From: Panopea generosa
Lineage: Eukaryota; Mollusca; Bivalvia; Adapedonta; Hiatellidae
NCBI GenBank assembly: GCA_029582155.1
Contig: CM055895.1
Span: 14,436,787-14,500,786 of the forward strand
DNA: 64,000 nt
Direction: 5' to 3'
Below, piece by piece: positions 11,336 to 23,464 of this stretch. Within the stretch, counting starts at the first letter, position 1; each line of letters starts with the position of its first letter. Both the position numbers and the translations under genes were made by a program. The notes under the pieces were generated by a model. The model worked only from the letters and a program-made list of their open reading frames with translations, was not told the origin of the DNA and did not search any database.

Positions 11336-12102
11336 GCAGCCACATTTGCTATTTCCCATGTCTGTACTTTCAGAGCAAAGAAACAACCTGTCTTAAAATG
11401 ACACTTTTAATCATTCCCTTGCCTGGCTGCTTGAGACAGGTTTGACTGTGAGTATGAGACTTTAAGAATAGTCTTAGACTTGAACCTAAGAATGAATTTA
11501 AATATCACACTTAGAGACCATTTTAAGACCAGAATTTGCAAGCAAATAGGGAAACTTATTATATATAGTTAAACAAATGTTCACAATTATTCTATCTGTC
11601 ATGGTAAACTAGATAGCTTAGGTTGAAATTAAGATTTTCAAGTTTAATTCTAAGAATATTCTCAAGAATGGTTGGCCATTTGTAATAAAGTTATGGCTGG
11701 TTTTAATATGTTGTTATTAAATTTGTTGATCGTTATATTTAAAGATTGTTTGTTGATGCTGTGCTGACCTATGTCCGATGAATGCTACATCTTCTTTTCA
11801 ACATATATTTTATTATTTACGAAATTTAAGAAATATTTAGGGAGCGGAAACCTATATAAACCTGTCAGTGCTAAGTGTGAACACATTTTGATATTCGTTC
11901 AGCTGTCGAGGTTTGAGATTATTGCAACAACTGCATAAGATCTTTATTTATTAAATCAGTTTCAGATGTAATGTTTATAAGAAATTCAACATACAGACAG
12001 AATAAATAAATCATTTAAACAGTTGACTTATAAAATGCAGTATGTATAATTCCTAACTATTCACAATCTTGAAAGAAATAGCATAATAAACGATATTAAA
12101 GA
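11336..12102. other. No feature recognised
   Basis: AT-rich sequence; nothing recognisable. Confidence 0.5.
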
Positions 12103-12290
12103 ACGATCGGGCAGTGGATAGTGTGTTGGTCGCTGACGCCAGAGGTCACGGCTTCGATCCCACACTGAACCTCATGAACTCTCATGAGCTCACAAACAAA
12201 CAAAACTCAATACTGGTTCTAGGCATGCACAGAGACTTGAAAGTACACATAAGCTCTTAGTTAAGTTCGCAATCGAGTTAAATTAGATAT
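12103..12290 (+). mobile_element. tRNA-derived SINE, family D, copy 1
   Basis: The head has GGGCAGTGGATAGTGTGTTG and the B-box-like GGTCACGGCTTCGATCCCAC. The shared body ACTCAATACTGGTTCTAG and the end TCGCAATCGAGTTAAATTAG match the copy at 19316-19480. Confidence 0.65.
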
Positions 12291-12388
12291 ATATAAACTT
12301 ATAAACCATAGTTTACGTAACACCGCAATATCTTAACTTAAGTACAAGGACTGCTATATAACTAATTAATAAGAATTAATAAGAATAT

Positions 12389-12680
12389 AGTTGGTTGAAT
12401 ATTTAGCGTCATTTTTATGCCATCGAGGGCTAACAGATGATCAGATAACCTAACAACAGTTTCCTGGGATCCTGAAATATTAACTAGTTTTCGAGCACAC
12501 CCCATCTCCACAAGTAACCGATGACTTTCCCACTTGAATCAGTGGTGAGAGACGATTGATAATGAGACACAATGTCGTATATCAATCATCACTGAGACTG
12601 TTGCCGGGCGAGGATTCGAACTCACGACCCTGGATTGATAGTCAGACGCGTAACCGATTGAGCTAATCGAGCCCGGCTAG
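12389..12680 (-). mobile_element. tRNA-derived SINE, family A, copy 3
   Basis: Near full-length minus-strand copy. The tail (ATATTTAGCGTCATTTTTAT as read on plus) is at 12399-12418, the body with CATATCAATCATCACTGA-like sequence near 12575-12595, and the head ending GAGCTAATCGAGCCCGGC at 12660-12677. Confidence 0.85.
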
Positions 12681-12700
12681 GAATAAAAAAGGATAGCTAG

Positions 12701-12905
12701 TTTAAACTTATTTATTTTACTCCGATTGTGAAACAAGTTCTTACAACTTAGACAAATCACGCATGAAGTACTCCCGGGAAGAACCAACAATAAGCATATG
12801 TGGAAAAGGTGTTTCGCTCCAGTACATCAAACATAGCCGTGACGGAGGATCGAACCAACGAACCCTTCCGTGGGTCCTGTGCTCTACCACTGGACCATGA
12901 GCACA
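12701..12905 (-). mobile_element. tRNA-derived SINE, family B, copy 2
   Basis: Minus-strand copy; the tail (TTATTTTACTCCGATTGTGA as read on plus) starts at 12710 and the head (GCTCTACCACTGGACCATGA) ends near 12900. It abuts SINE A copy 3, and family D lies just upstream, so three families cluster within 0.8 kb. A minus-strand open frame here is only the SINE body. Confidence 0.8.
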
Positions 12906-12976
12906 ACTGGAAACAGTGCTGCATTCATCTAAAGACAATGCATGACAACGGATAATATAAGATAACTTCAATTACA

Positions 12977-15900
12977 CCTGCACTAGTAAACACACTCAAG
13001 TACTGCTCGTTTACATTCTAAAACACATGTACTAGTAAACACACTCAAGTACTGCCCGTATACATTCTATAACACATGTACTAGTAAATACACTCAAGAA
13101 CTGCCCGTATACATTTTATAACACATGTACTAGTGAACACACTGAAGTACTGCTCGTATACATTCTATAACACATGTACTAATAAACACACTCAAGTACT
13201 GCTCGTATACATTCTATAACACATGTACAAGTAAACGCACTCAAGTACTGCTCGTATACATTCTATAACACATGTACTAGTTAACACACTGAAGTACTGC
13301 TCGTATACATTATATAACACATGTACTAGTAAACACACTCAAGTACTGCTCGTATACATTCTATAACACATGTACTAGTAAACGCACTCAAGTACTGCTC
13401 GTATACATTCTATAACACATGTACTAGTAAACACACTCAAGTACTGCCCGTATACATTCTATAACACATGTACTAGTTAGCACAATGAAGTACTGCTCGT
13501 ATACATCCTATAACACATGTACTAGTAAACGCACTCAAGTACTGCTTGTACACATTCTATAACACATGTACTAGTAAACACACTCAAATACTGCTCGTAT
13601 ACATTCTATAACACATGTACTAGTAAACACACTTAAATACTGCTCATATACATTCTATAACACATGTACTAGTAAACACTCTCAAATACTGCTCGTATAC
13701 ATTCCATAACATATGTACTAGTAAACACACTCAAGTACTGCTCGTATACATTCTATAACATATGTACTAGTAAACACACTCAAATACTGCTTGTATATAT
13801 TCTATAACATATGTACTAGTAAACACACTCAAGTACTGCTCGTATACATTCTATAACAAATGTACTAGTAAACACACTCAAGTACTGCTCGTATACATTC
13901 TATAACACATGTACTAGTAAACGCACTCAAGTACTGCCCGTATACATTCTATAACACATGTACTAGTAAACGTACTCAAGTACTGCCCGTATACATTCTA
14001 TAACACATGTACTAGTTAACACACTGAAGTACTGCTCGTATACATTTTATAACACATGTACTAGTAAACGCACTCAAGTACTGCCCGTATACATTCTATA
14101 ACACATGTACTAGTAAACGCACTCAAGTACTGCCCGCATGCATTCTATATCACATGTACTAGTAAACGCACTCAAGTACTGCCCGCATACATTCTATAAC
14201 ACGTGTACTAAAAAACACACTCAAGTACTGCCCGTATGCATTCTATAACACATGTACTAGTAAACACACTCAAGTACTGCCCGTATACCTTCTATAACAC
14301 ATGTGCTAGTATACACACTCATTTCTGCCCGTATATATTCTATAACACATGTACTAGTCAACACACTCATGTACTGCCCGTATACATTCTGTAACACATG
14401 TACTAGTGTACACACTCAAGTACTGCCCGTATTCATTCTGTAACACATGTACTAGTAAACACACTCAACTACTGCCCGTATACATTCTATAACACATGTA
14501 CTAGTAAACGCACTCAAGCACTGCCCGTATACATTCTGTAACACATGTACTAGTACACGCACTCAAGTACTGCTCGTATAGATTCTATAGAACATGTACT
14601 AGTAAAAGCACTCAAGTACTGCTTGTGTTCATTCTATAACACATGTACTAGTAAACACACTCATGTACTGCCCGTATACATTCTATAACACATATACTAG
14701 TAAACGCACTCAAGTACTGCCCGTATACATTCTATAACACATGTACTAGTAAACACACTCAAGTACTGCCCGTATACATTCTTTAACACATGTACTAGTA
14801 AACGCACTCATGTAATGCCCGTATACATTCTGTAACACATGTACTAATAAACACACTCAAGTACTGCCCGTATACATTCTATAACACATGTACTAGTATA
14901 CACACTCAAGCACTTCCCGTATATATTCTATAACACATGTACTAGTAAACACACTCAAATACTGCCCGTATACATTCTATAACACATGTACTAGTAAACT
15001 CACTCAAGTACTGCCCGTATACATTCTATAACACATGTACTAGTAAACGCACTCAAGCACTGCCCGTATACATTCTATAACACATGTACTAGTACACGCA
15101 CTCAAGTACTGCTCGTATACATTCTATAACACATGTACTAGTAAACGCACTCAAGTACTGCTCGTGTTCATTCTATAACACATGTACTAGTAAACGCACT
15201 CAAGTACTGCTCGTATACATTCTATAACACATGTACTAGTAAACACACTCAAGTACTGTCCGTATACATTCTATAACACATGTACTAGTAAACACACTCA
15301 AGTACTGCCCGTATATATTCTTTATCACATGTACTAGTAAACGCACCCAAGTATTGCTCGTATACAATCTATAACACATGTATTAGTGAACACACTCAAG
15401 TACTGCCCGTATACATTCTATAACACATGTACTAGTAAACGTACTCAAGTACTGCCTGTATACATTCTATAACACATGTACTAGTTAACGCACTCAAGTA
15501 CTGCTCGTGTACATTCTATAATACATGTACTAGTAAACACACTCAAGTACTGCTCGTGTACAATCTATAACACATGTACTAGTAAACGCACTCAAGTACT
15601 GCCCATATACATTTTATAACACATGTACTAGTAAACACACTCAAGTATTGCTCGTATACATTCTATAACACCTGTACTAGTAAACACACTAAAGTACTGC
15701 CGGTATACATTCTATAACACATGTACTAGTAAACACACTCAAGTACTGCCGGTATACATTCTATAACACATGTACTAGTAAAAGCACTCAAGTACTGCCC
15801 GTATACATTCTTTAACACATGTACTAGTAAACGCACTCAAGTACTGCTCGTATACATTCTATATCACATGTACTAGTAAACGCACTCAAGTACTGCCCGT

Positions 15901-16972
15901 ATACATTCTATAACACATGTACTAGTAAATGCACCCAAGTATTGCTCGTATACAATCTATAACACATGTATTAGTAAACACACTCAAGTACTGCCCGTAT
16001 ACATTCTATAACACATGTACTAGTTAACACACTCAAGTACTGCCCGTATACATTCTATATCACATGTACTAGCAAACGCACTCAAGTACTGCTTGTATAC
16101 ATTCTATAACACATGTACTAGTAAACGCACTCAAATACTGCTCGTATACATTCTATAACACATGTACTAGTAAACACATTCAAATACTGCTCGTATACAT
16201 TCTAAAACACATGTACTAGTAAACACACTCAAATACTGCTCGTATACATTCTATAACACATGTACTAGTAAACACACTGAAGTACTGCTCATATACATTC
16301 TATAACACATGTACTAGTTAGTAAACTCACTCAAGTACTGCCCGTATACATTCTATCTATAACACATCTACTAGTAAACACACTCAAGTACTGCTCGTAT
16401 ACATTCTATAACATATGTACTAGTAAACGCACTCAAGTACTGCTCGTATACATTCTATAACACATATACTAGTAAACACACTCAAGTACTGCTCGTATAC
16501 ATTCTATAACACATGTACTAGTAAACACACTCAAGTACTGCTCATATACATTCTATAACACATGTACTAGTTAGTAAACGCACTCAAGTACTGCTCATAT
16601 ACATTCTATAACACATGTACTAGTAAACACACTCAAGTACTGCTCGTATACATCTTGAACACATTTATTAGTAAACGCACTCAAGTACTGCTCGTATACA
16701 TTCTATAACACATGTACTAGTTAGTAAACACACTCAAGTACTGCTCGTATAAATTCTATAACACATGTACTAGTTAGTAAACACACTCAAATACTACCAG
16801 TATACATTCTATAACACATGTACTAGTTAAAACACTCAAGTACTGCTCGTAAACATTCTATAACACATGTACTAGTAAACACACTAAAGTGCTGCCCGTA
16901 TATATTCTATAACACATTTACTAATAAACACACTTAAGTATTGCCCGTATATATTTTATAACACATTTACAC
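12977..16972. repeat. 49-bp satellite/minisatellite array (about 81 copies)
   Basis: The monomer is ACATGTACTAGTAAACACAC, TCAAGTACTGCCCGTATACA, TTCTATAAC (49 bp). Variants alternate CCCG/CTCG and AAACAC/AAACGC. Occasional GTTA insertions (TAGTTAGTAAAC) cluster between 16310 and 16790. The array is nearly 4 kb long, with no inserted element and no open frame of note. Confidence 0.97.
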
Positions 16973-17280
16973 GGCGATGCTATGACAGAACAATAACACG
17001 ATGGTAACGATACGATTGTGATGGAGGGATAGCACGATGGTGATGGAGCGATTGCACTAGGACGAAGAAGCGGTGCAATATTGCGTCTTCGTCATCGTGC
17101 TGTCGTAGCAACGCTCAATCACGATCGTGTCATTGCGTCGTCGTCATCGTGCCATCGCTCCATCACCATCGTGTCATCGCTCCTTCAGCATCGTGTTATC
17201 GTACTGTCGTGCCATAACCATTGTGCCATCGTGTTACCCTGGCATTGCGAATACCTGTTAACAACGCGATAGCACGATGG
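16973..17280. repeat. Imperfect inverted repeat rich in CATCGTG words
   Basis: Left half in CACGATGG words, right half in CCATCGTG words. A perfect 20-bp inverted pair is present: 17033-17052 (CACGATGGTGATGGAGCGAT) and 17154-17173 (ATCGCTCCATCACCATCGTG). A nested GACGAAGA/TCTTCGTC pair lies near 17070-17095. The region starts directly at the end of the 49-bp array. The 63-codon plus-strand frame here is low-complexity. Confidence 0.75.
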
Positions 17281-17814
17281 CTCTAACGGAACACCGTACG
17301 TTTGGTTAAAAATGATCGAAGTTAATATAAGAAGGAAAAAAAAAGAAAATTATAACTTAAGTTAATATTGTCCACCTATTCAAACAATATTTAATGAGTA
17401 TTTTGTATGAGTATGTTGTATTTATTTGAGTATTATTAACATTTTCCCAAAGACTGTTGTGTTTGTTATTTTAACGATTAACCCATATCGAAACAATCTG
17501 ATCATATACTTTCATCTTGCCTTTTCGCATGTTTATAATGAGTCAACATTCCAACACTGGTTTCTACAGGCAGAACGCTCATCCATGATAAGATGAAGGT
17601 AATGTTCGTCCAGGATCACATGTGTTTGTGTTATATATCCAGATAACGCTTGGCAACAAGTCAATCTCAAGTTTATGGAAACAAAGTAATATTAACCATC
17701 ACTATTGTAAACAAAAGATTTTTTATTGACACATGTTTGTAATTAAATCAACCTTTTGTTTTGAAAACGTCATGCGGAACTCGGTGGTGATGTAGATGTA
17801 ATTATGACTGTGGT
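17281..17814. other. No feature recognised
   Basis: AT-rich spacer without motifs. Confidence 0.5.
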
Positions 17815-17999
17815 CGCACTACACAGTTGTGTCCCTTTTTTTCCACGGTAGCAAGATTCTTGCACTTAAAAAAAGCACTATGTAATTTGGTTTGAAATAT
17901 TTTCAAAATGGTTCATACGGGCTGTGCTTTTTTGCCGAATATGAATAAAGCAAAAGTTCTCTTTTTAAAGGATTTTAGGATGTTTAGGGTGTCACTGCA
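17815..17999 (+). mobile_element. Dispersed non-coding element, copy 1 (MITE-like)
   Basis: It matches the reverse complement of 22357-22606. Both begin with CACTACACAGTT, share TGTAATTTGGTTT and ATATTTTCAAAATGGTTC in the middle, and end with AGGGTGTCACTGCA. The two ends are weakly inverted relative to each other (GCACTACACAG versus GCAGTGACACC). It looks like a small non-autonomous DNA transposon; the superfamily is not determined. Confidence 0.55.
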
Positions 18000-18189
18000 A
18001 AATACTTAAAAATAATTCTATGTGGATTTTTTTAGCGTGGAAACCCTAGACGTTATTTTATATAGAACACAAAACAAAAATCAGCTATGAGGTGAGACCT
18101 CGTGGAATTGTGAATATGATGTCGCTGAGGTTGTAAGCTTGCTGTGGTGGTGGGGTGCCATTAATGTTGTATGTTAATTGCTGTAATTG

Positions 18190-18291
18190 TTGTGCTTGTG
18201 ATTGTGATAGTGGTTGCTTTGTGGTCGTGGTTGTGGTCGTGGTTGTTGTAGTTGTTGTTGATGATGATTTTGTGATGAGTGTTGTTGTTTT

Positions 18292-18369
<78 letters not shown>

Positions 18370-18440
18370 AGTTGTGGTGGTGGTGGTGGTGTTCGTGGTT
18401 GTTGTGTTCGTGGTTGTTTGGTGTTGTGGTTATTAATGTT
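18190..18440. repeat. Triplet-repeat tract: (CTG)14, then (TTG)n and (GTG)n
   Basis: Fourteen pure CTG triplets at 18297-18338, followed by about ten TTG triplets and then GTG-rich sequence; imperfect GTT/GTG triplets lie on both sides. The 93-codon frame across it (poly-Val/Ala) is a by-product and carries no domain, signal or flanking gene. Confidence 0.9.
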
Positions 18441-18832
18441 GGTTTAATGGTTGTAGTAGTTTATCTTTGACGATATCTGTAATAGCTTTTCAGTTGTCAT
18501 GTCTGTTTGGATTTTGATTTTTCTGTTTTGTGTTGTTGGAGTGTTTTTCTTCAGAGTGTGGCTATGTTTTGATGGTGTTGCTGTCGTTTCGTCAGAACAA
18601 ACAAAACAATGCACTTAAAGGACAACATTAAAACGTTGCACACCGAAGGAATGGCCACAGTTGTTACCTTGGAATAGAGAGATTAATGTATAATCGTGTG
18701 ATTACATGGAAATCTATGTTGATATAAATCACGGATATTCATTAAAAAGAAATATCTGACATTAGTAAAACGTAAATATATACAGTTTCTTATAAAACTT
18801 TAATTCTTTTCCAAACGTTTATTTTCATTTCA
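18441..18832. other. No feature recognised
   Basis: Spacer between the triplet tract and the next SINE; nothing seen. Confidence 0.5.
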
Positions 18833-19135
18833 CCGCAGCGTGGTACAGTGGTAAAGCGTCCGCCTCGCATGCGGAAGGTCGTGGGTTTGATCCCCGACCG
18901 GGTCATATCAATGACAATGGTACTAGAAGCTTCCTCACTTGACGCTCAGCATATAGAGGAGTGTTCTAGGTCTGGTCGGCCAGGTGTCAGTATAATGTGA
19001 CTGAGGGGGTATCATATCATGTGTCTGCGGCATGATACTCCAGTGTGAGCGCTCAGAATACTGTCTCAAGTAGACACCGTCGCGATATGACTGAAAAATT
19101 GTTGAAAGCGACGCTAAACACCATACAACAACATT
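18833..19135 (+). mobile_element. tRNA-derived SINE, family C, copy 2 (best copy)
   Basis: The head has GCGTGGTACAGTGGTAAAGC (A box) and GGTCGTGGGTTTGATCCCCG (B box). The central part has GTCAGTATAATGTGACTGAG and a TCATATCATGTGTCTGC stretch. The tail is GCGACGCTAAACACCATACA ending in CAACAA. The central segment and the GACGCTAAAC tail look like molluscan V-SINEs from memory; not confirmed. Confidence 0.85.
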
Positions 19136-19315
19136 TTTATTTCAGTTTGCAATTAAATATGCTAGTTAGAAATGTTATTAAAATAAGATTATAAATGTTA
19201 GGACCAAACATTCTATGTGTAAAGCCTACTATCGAATGAAATGCCCCAACATGTACTGATTACATGTACTATATAACCAGTGTCGGTTTGACTACTTGCA
19301 GCTCCAAGGAGGTAC

Positions 19316-19480
19316 GGGACGGTAGTTTAGCAGAAAAGTGTTATTCGCTCACGCTAGAGGATGCGGTTTCGATCCCCAGCTCGACCCGATGCTTTTAAAT
19401 ACAACACTCAATTCTGGTTCTAACACTTGCGAGCTGTTCAAATAAGCTTTGAACTTTCTTCGCAATCAAGTTTAAAATTA
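19316..19480 (+). mobile_element. tRNA-derived SINE, family D, copy 2
   Basis: The head GGGACGGTAGTTTAGCAGAA and B-box-like GCGGTTTCGATCCCCAGCTC match copy 1 at 12103 in order. The body ACTCAATTCTGGTTCTAAC and tail CGCAATCAAGTTTAAAATTAG follow. Confidence 0.65.
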
Positions 19481-19864
19481 GTAAACTTATGCAGTGACCC
19501 TTGTTACAATTTCTGGTACCTTGAATACTAACTACAACATGCTGTTGGTCAAATGTGTTCTGATATTTTTTGTAATGTTTCTAAAATAGTTATGTATTTG
19601 TGATAACCGTATACAGTATCACCGAAATGTCTATGTTGTTAGTTGTCTAGGGTTATAGACAATAAACTATGTTCATTGTTGAAAACACTTCAGTGAAAGA
19701 AGCAGCTTAAGAGACCGTCTACTTAACCACTTAACCAATTATATGCCGTAGCACAACCCTGGATTTGTTGAAAGTTGAATTAGAGGTACAGCTTTACACT
19801 AATTAAGTGTTGTTACGTGCTCTTTCTATTTTCCGAATCTTTTCGTTTTCTGAGTATACGCTTT
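19481..19864. other. No feature recognised
   Basis: AT-rich spacer. Confidence 0.5.
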
Positions 19865-20207
19865 TTAAAGGGAATTCATCAGGATTTTTCAAAATTTTAA
19901 AATTGACTAAAACATTTTTTTTCTCTTATATTTCATGGCTATATATACTCACTGACCGCATACAGCCAAAAGGATATATATTACAATACGCAAAAAAATA
20001 ATATATTGAGAGGGGATTCCCTAACTTGGGCTACGCGACTATGTAGGACTAAAATAGATTTCCCGCTTAAAATCGCAACATAGTTTGTGACGTAATGAAT
20101 GAGTCACATCATCATGATTACATTAATAAGTTGTTTTTTATTTATTTTAAAAATAATTTTATTTTTTAAGACATTTATAGCATTTTTTCCTGATATGCTC
20201 CCTTTAA
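19865..20207. mobile_element. TTAA-ended inverted-repeat element, copy 2 (343 bp)
   Basis: Starts TTAAAGGGAATTCATCAGGA and ends TCCTGATATGCTCCCTTTAA; the ends are inverted repeats of about 20 bp with few mismatches. It shares its interior with the 572-bp copy at 10764-11335. The 64-codon frame reading into it is not considered a gene. Confidence 0.65.
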
Positions 20208-22356
20208 AATAAGAAAATAAGCAAACTCTTTCAAATAGCGAGGATTCAATTGATTTGTTGGTTGGCCATATTGCGTATAGTTCTTTATCTGTATATAACA
20301 GGGATAAAATATATAAAAAAAAAAGAAGAAAAAAGACATAAACGCCAGAAGCATGTTTCGTTGTTTTATATCATCAGTAAAAGATACACTTTATTCTAAT
20401 TAAGTGCTGAAAGTCATATTGAAAATAAGAGATTGCCTTCAAAAAAAAAACTCACATAGGAAACTACCTTGAATGCATTGACCGTGTGCAGTTCTTGGTG
20501 ATATATTCGTACAGTACGCTCATGTCAGAATAAAGTAGCAGTGTTGGAGAAAGAGGAAGCAAATTAGATCTAATGCTAAATATGTCACTACATAGATTTC
20601 TCCCTGGAATTCATTATCGGCTGATGAATAACATCACGTGACCTCGACAAATGTCACGTTGAATGAAGCGACATCTAGTCGTATTCCATTATATGTCATT
20701 TAATTCATTATTCTTTTTCGGATATGAAGAAGACCATTGTCTGTGGTGTAATTTAATTTTCGCAAAACAATATATCGCTGCATGTAATCTGGCATCGTCA
20801 GATACACACGGGTATCAATTCCGAGTGTCGGAATGGATCACACGTGGGTATCCAGTAAACGTTCCAACCTCCTCGTTGGTGTAAAGTTGAAGTCCATCAT
20901 GAAGTATACTACATATCTGGTATATCATTATGCATGTCTATACATCGTCGTGGTGAAATAATATGTCTGATTAACCTTACCATCTGTAGCTGCAGACCCG
21001 CCGTTACTGCTACATGCTAGCAATCGTGAAACATCGGGTATTTCCGTATCCTCCGTATAATACACCTCGTGTATAGCTCTAGAATACACCAACGCTATTC
21101 GCCTGTGTTACAAGTCTGTGTTCATTCGCATGAAAGTAACAAAGTATGTATCCGTCATTAAGTTGAATATATGGCGTTATTATACAAGTATGAAATGGAA
21201 GTTGATGGTAATCACATTTAAAACATTCATGTTTTTCTTCCTCACAGATAAAAGTCTGTGCCGGCACAACTTCCACAAAAGTGGCATAAGGGGGCCGCAA
21301 TTTTATTTTATCATGAGACTGAAAGTAGTTCCAAAATGGCGCCTTAATATATCAGAGGTCTATTGCGTAGCATTAAGGCCGAGGTGATCAGATTGACATG
21401 CAAACTGCCACTTCTTCTCCAAGCACTTCAAATACTACCCCTATCATTCGGTGTTTTCCGTACAACTCGACTCTCGTACGTAAATTACCGAAGTACTTTC
21501 AGATTTAATGATACGATGACTCACGAAAACACATATGCTCGATTTTTTCTTTATATTATAGAGAAGATTTGTAATGTAATTTTCCGAATTGTGTGATAGA
21601 ACGAATTTGACATTCGTGCTCATTTATTATTGACTTTATCAAAAATTATATAGATTCTAATGCTCCGCAGAACCTCGCCTAATATATGTTTTTTCAACTC
21701 GTTTGATGAATTAAATAACAAATAAGCACTCATGTAAGATCCTCTATATACCCAATAGGAAATGTAGCATTCTAAGGACTAAGTTACTAACCACATTATC
21801 ACAAATGCATTGAAAGAACAAAACAAAGACGTTGAAACACATAGGACGAGTGGGCACAATATTTGCAGTGGAATGGTAAGAGCTATAAATATGTGATTAT
21901 ATGGAACCCTAAATCATGACATTTCACTAAAAATTAATTGATTTCTCCCTTTCTAATCAACGTTTTCAATATTTTCTCTAATAAATTCCCGCAGTTAAAC
22001 TTGAACACGGTATTTGATCTACCCAGGACTACCGCCACTACATTGCCACCACTACTTTGCCACTACTATCACTACAACTACTTCTACTTCTCCGCGGAGC
22101 TTTCAAAAAGAAACCAATCGACCGTATTCTATTTTTCTTAATATCCACAGAATCATATGAACTATCATGCACGTATAGGTCTCACTATACATTTGAATTT
22201 TGTACTTTGTTCTATATAAAATAAGGTATTGGATTTCCAAGGTAAAGAGGAATTCCACATAGATTTTTTTTAAGATTTTTTTTTCATAGCAGGAATATAA
22301 ACACACATAAAATACACATAAATGGTAGGTTGACCAGCTTGTTTTTTTAAAGAGGG
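20208..22356. other. No feature recognised (2.1 kb)
   Basis: Several open frames of 67-89 codons lie here on both strands (for example 20663-20884 and 21118-21387, plus). None shows a signal peptide with a following domain, a conserved cysteine pattern, or splice sites that extend it. I see no support for a gene. Single-copy within the window, so an undetected exon cannot be excluded. Confidence 0.4.
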
Positions 22357-22606
22357 TGCAGTGACACCCTAAGATTATTTTTTTTTAAAAAAAGTCCTCG
22401 AATGCTCATAAATACATGCATATGTTGAAATCCTATAAAAGTCACTTTTTAACACCAGTGATTTCTTATTTCAGGATATGCTATGCCAACTTTTGCGCTA
22501 CACATCTGCAGCAAGAAATTACAACCACTACGAACCATTTTGAAAATATTTCTAAACCAAATTACATTTTTTAAGCGGGGAAAAAAGGGGCGTAACTGTG
22601 TAGTGA
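22357..22606 (-). mobile_element. Dispersed non-coding element, copy 2 (MITE-like)
   Basis: Minus-strand relative of 17815-17999, longer by an internal segment of roughly 65 bp. Ends: TGCAGTGACACCCT at 22357 and AACTGTGTAGTG near 22594-22605. The conserved middle GAACCATTTTGAAAATATTT lies near 22530-22555. Confidence 0.55.
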
Positions 22607-23283
22607 GACGTTAAGTTACATCTTTTACGTATTGTAATTAATATATAACATTTATGTTTGTGAAATACGATGTCATACATGCAATTTTATAGCAACATTC
22701 GTCCAACGTTACGTGAAATGCGTAACAAAGCACTATCGAATGTCCTTTCTTGACTCCGCCAAAGTGCAAATGTTTTGTTTTTTTTAATTTGGGAAATGAA
22801 ATGTAGTTGATATGTATAGTTCAGTTAGACATATAACTTTAGAAATGGCCAGCTAATTTAGCTAGTCTACAGGAGTTCCCTTGTTTCTTTTTTATTATTT
22901 TGTTAATTGAAGCACCTGGTGAACGTACTTGGAGGTAAGACGTACTTCAGGTTTATTGGGAAACTTAAGATTACCTCATCAGTCAGTGTTTAACATTACA
23001 TGTACGTGTACTTCTGAACAAATTGATCGTGTCTCCTCGAAGAACATTAACTAAATTGGTGAGTGTGAAGGGATTGTTTATACATATTTCTCATGATATA
23101 TGTGACTGAATGATAAATGTTTACGTCATTCAATAATAGTAAATAAAAAGTAGAGGAGTAGATGTAAAACGGATAAAGTGTTTTGGACAGTTTGCTTGTA
23201 AAACATTACTTTTTCAAGCTTTTCGTCAAATGGCTTGCTTGTATTTTATATCATATAAAATTATGTTTTTTGGATAATAAGAC
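22607..23283. other. No feature recognised
   Basis: AT-rich spacer. Confidence 0.5.
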
Positions 23284-23415
23284 GATTTTTTGGATCTTTT
23301 CAGATGCTCATTCACAATGCATGATATATTATATGGAGATAATTATTTGTGAATAATATATATATATATATATATCATACATTATGAATGAGCATCTGAA
23401 AAGATGAAAAAATCG
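23284..23415. repeat. Inverted repeat around an AT microsatellite
   Basis: The left arm GATCTTTTCAGATGCTCATT lies near 23296-23315, and its reverse complement AATGAGCATCTGAAAAGAT near 23386-23405, separated by TGGAGATAATTATTTGTGAA and a (TA)n run. The same arm sequence recurs near 23948, and GGAGATAATTATTTGTGAAT recurs near 23465 and 23985, so this is a family of related units. Confidence 0.65.
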
Positions 23416-23464
23416 TAAATTCCGTTGATGTGAATTTAATTATCTCCTTTTATATATATATATA

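Noticed and set aside
12977-16972. CRISPR-like regular repeat
   Set aside because: The whole 49-bp unit repeats with no unique spacers, and the window is plainly eukaryotic; ordinary tandem array.
18155-18436. 93-codon poly-Val/Ala frame
   Set aside because: Translation of CTG/TTG/GTG triplets; low complexity with no flanking coding sequence.
20663-21596. Several 73-89 codon frames
   Set aside because: No motifs, no splice-site support, overlapping on both strands; expected by chance in 64 kb.
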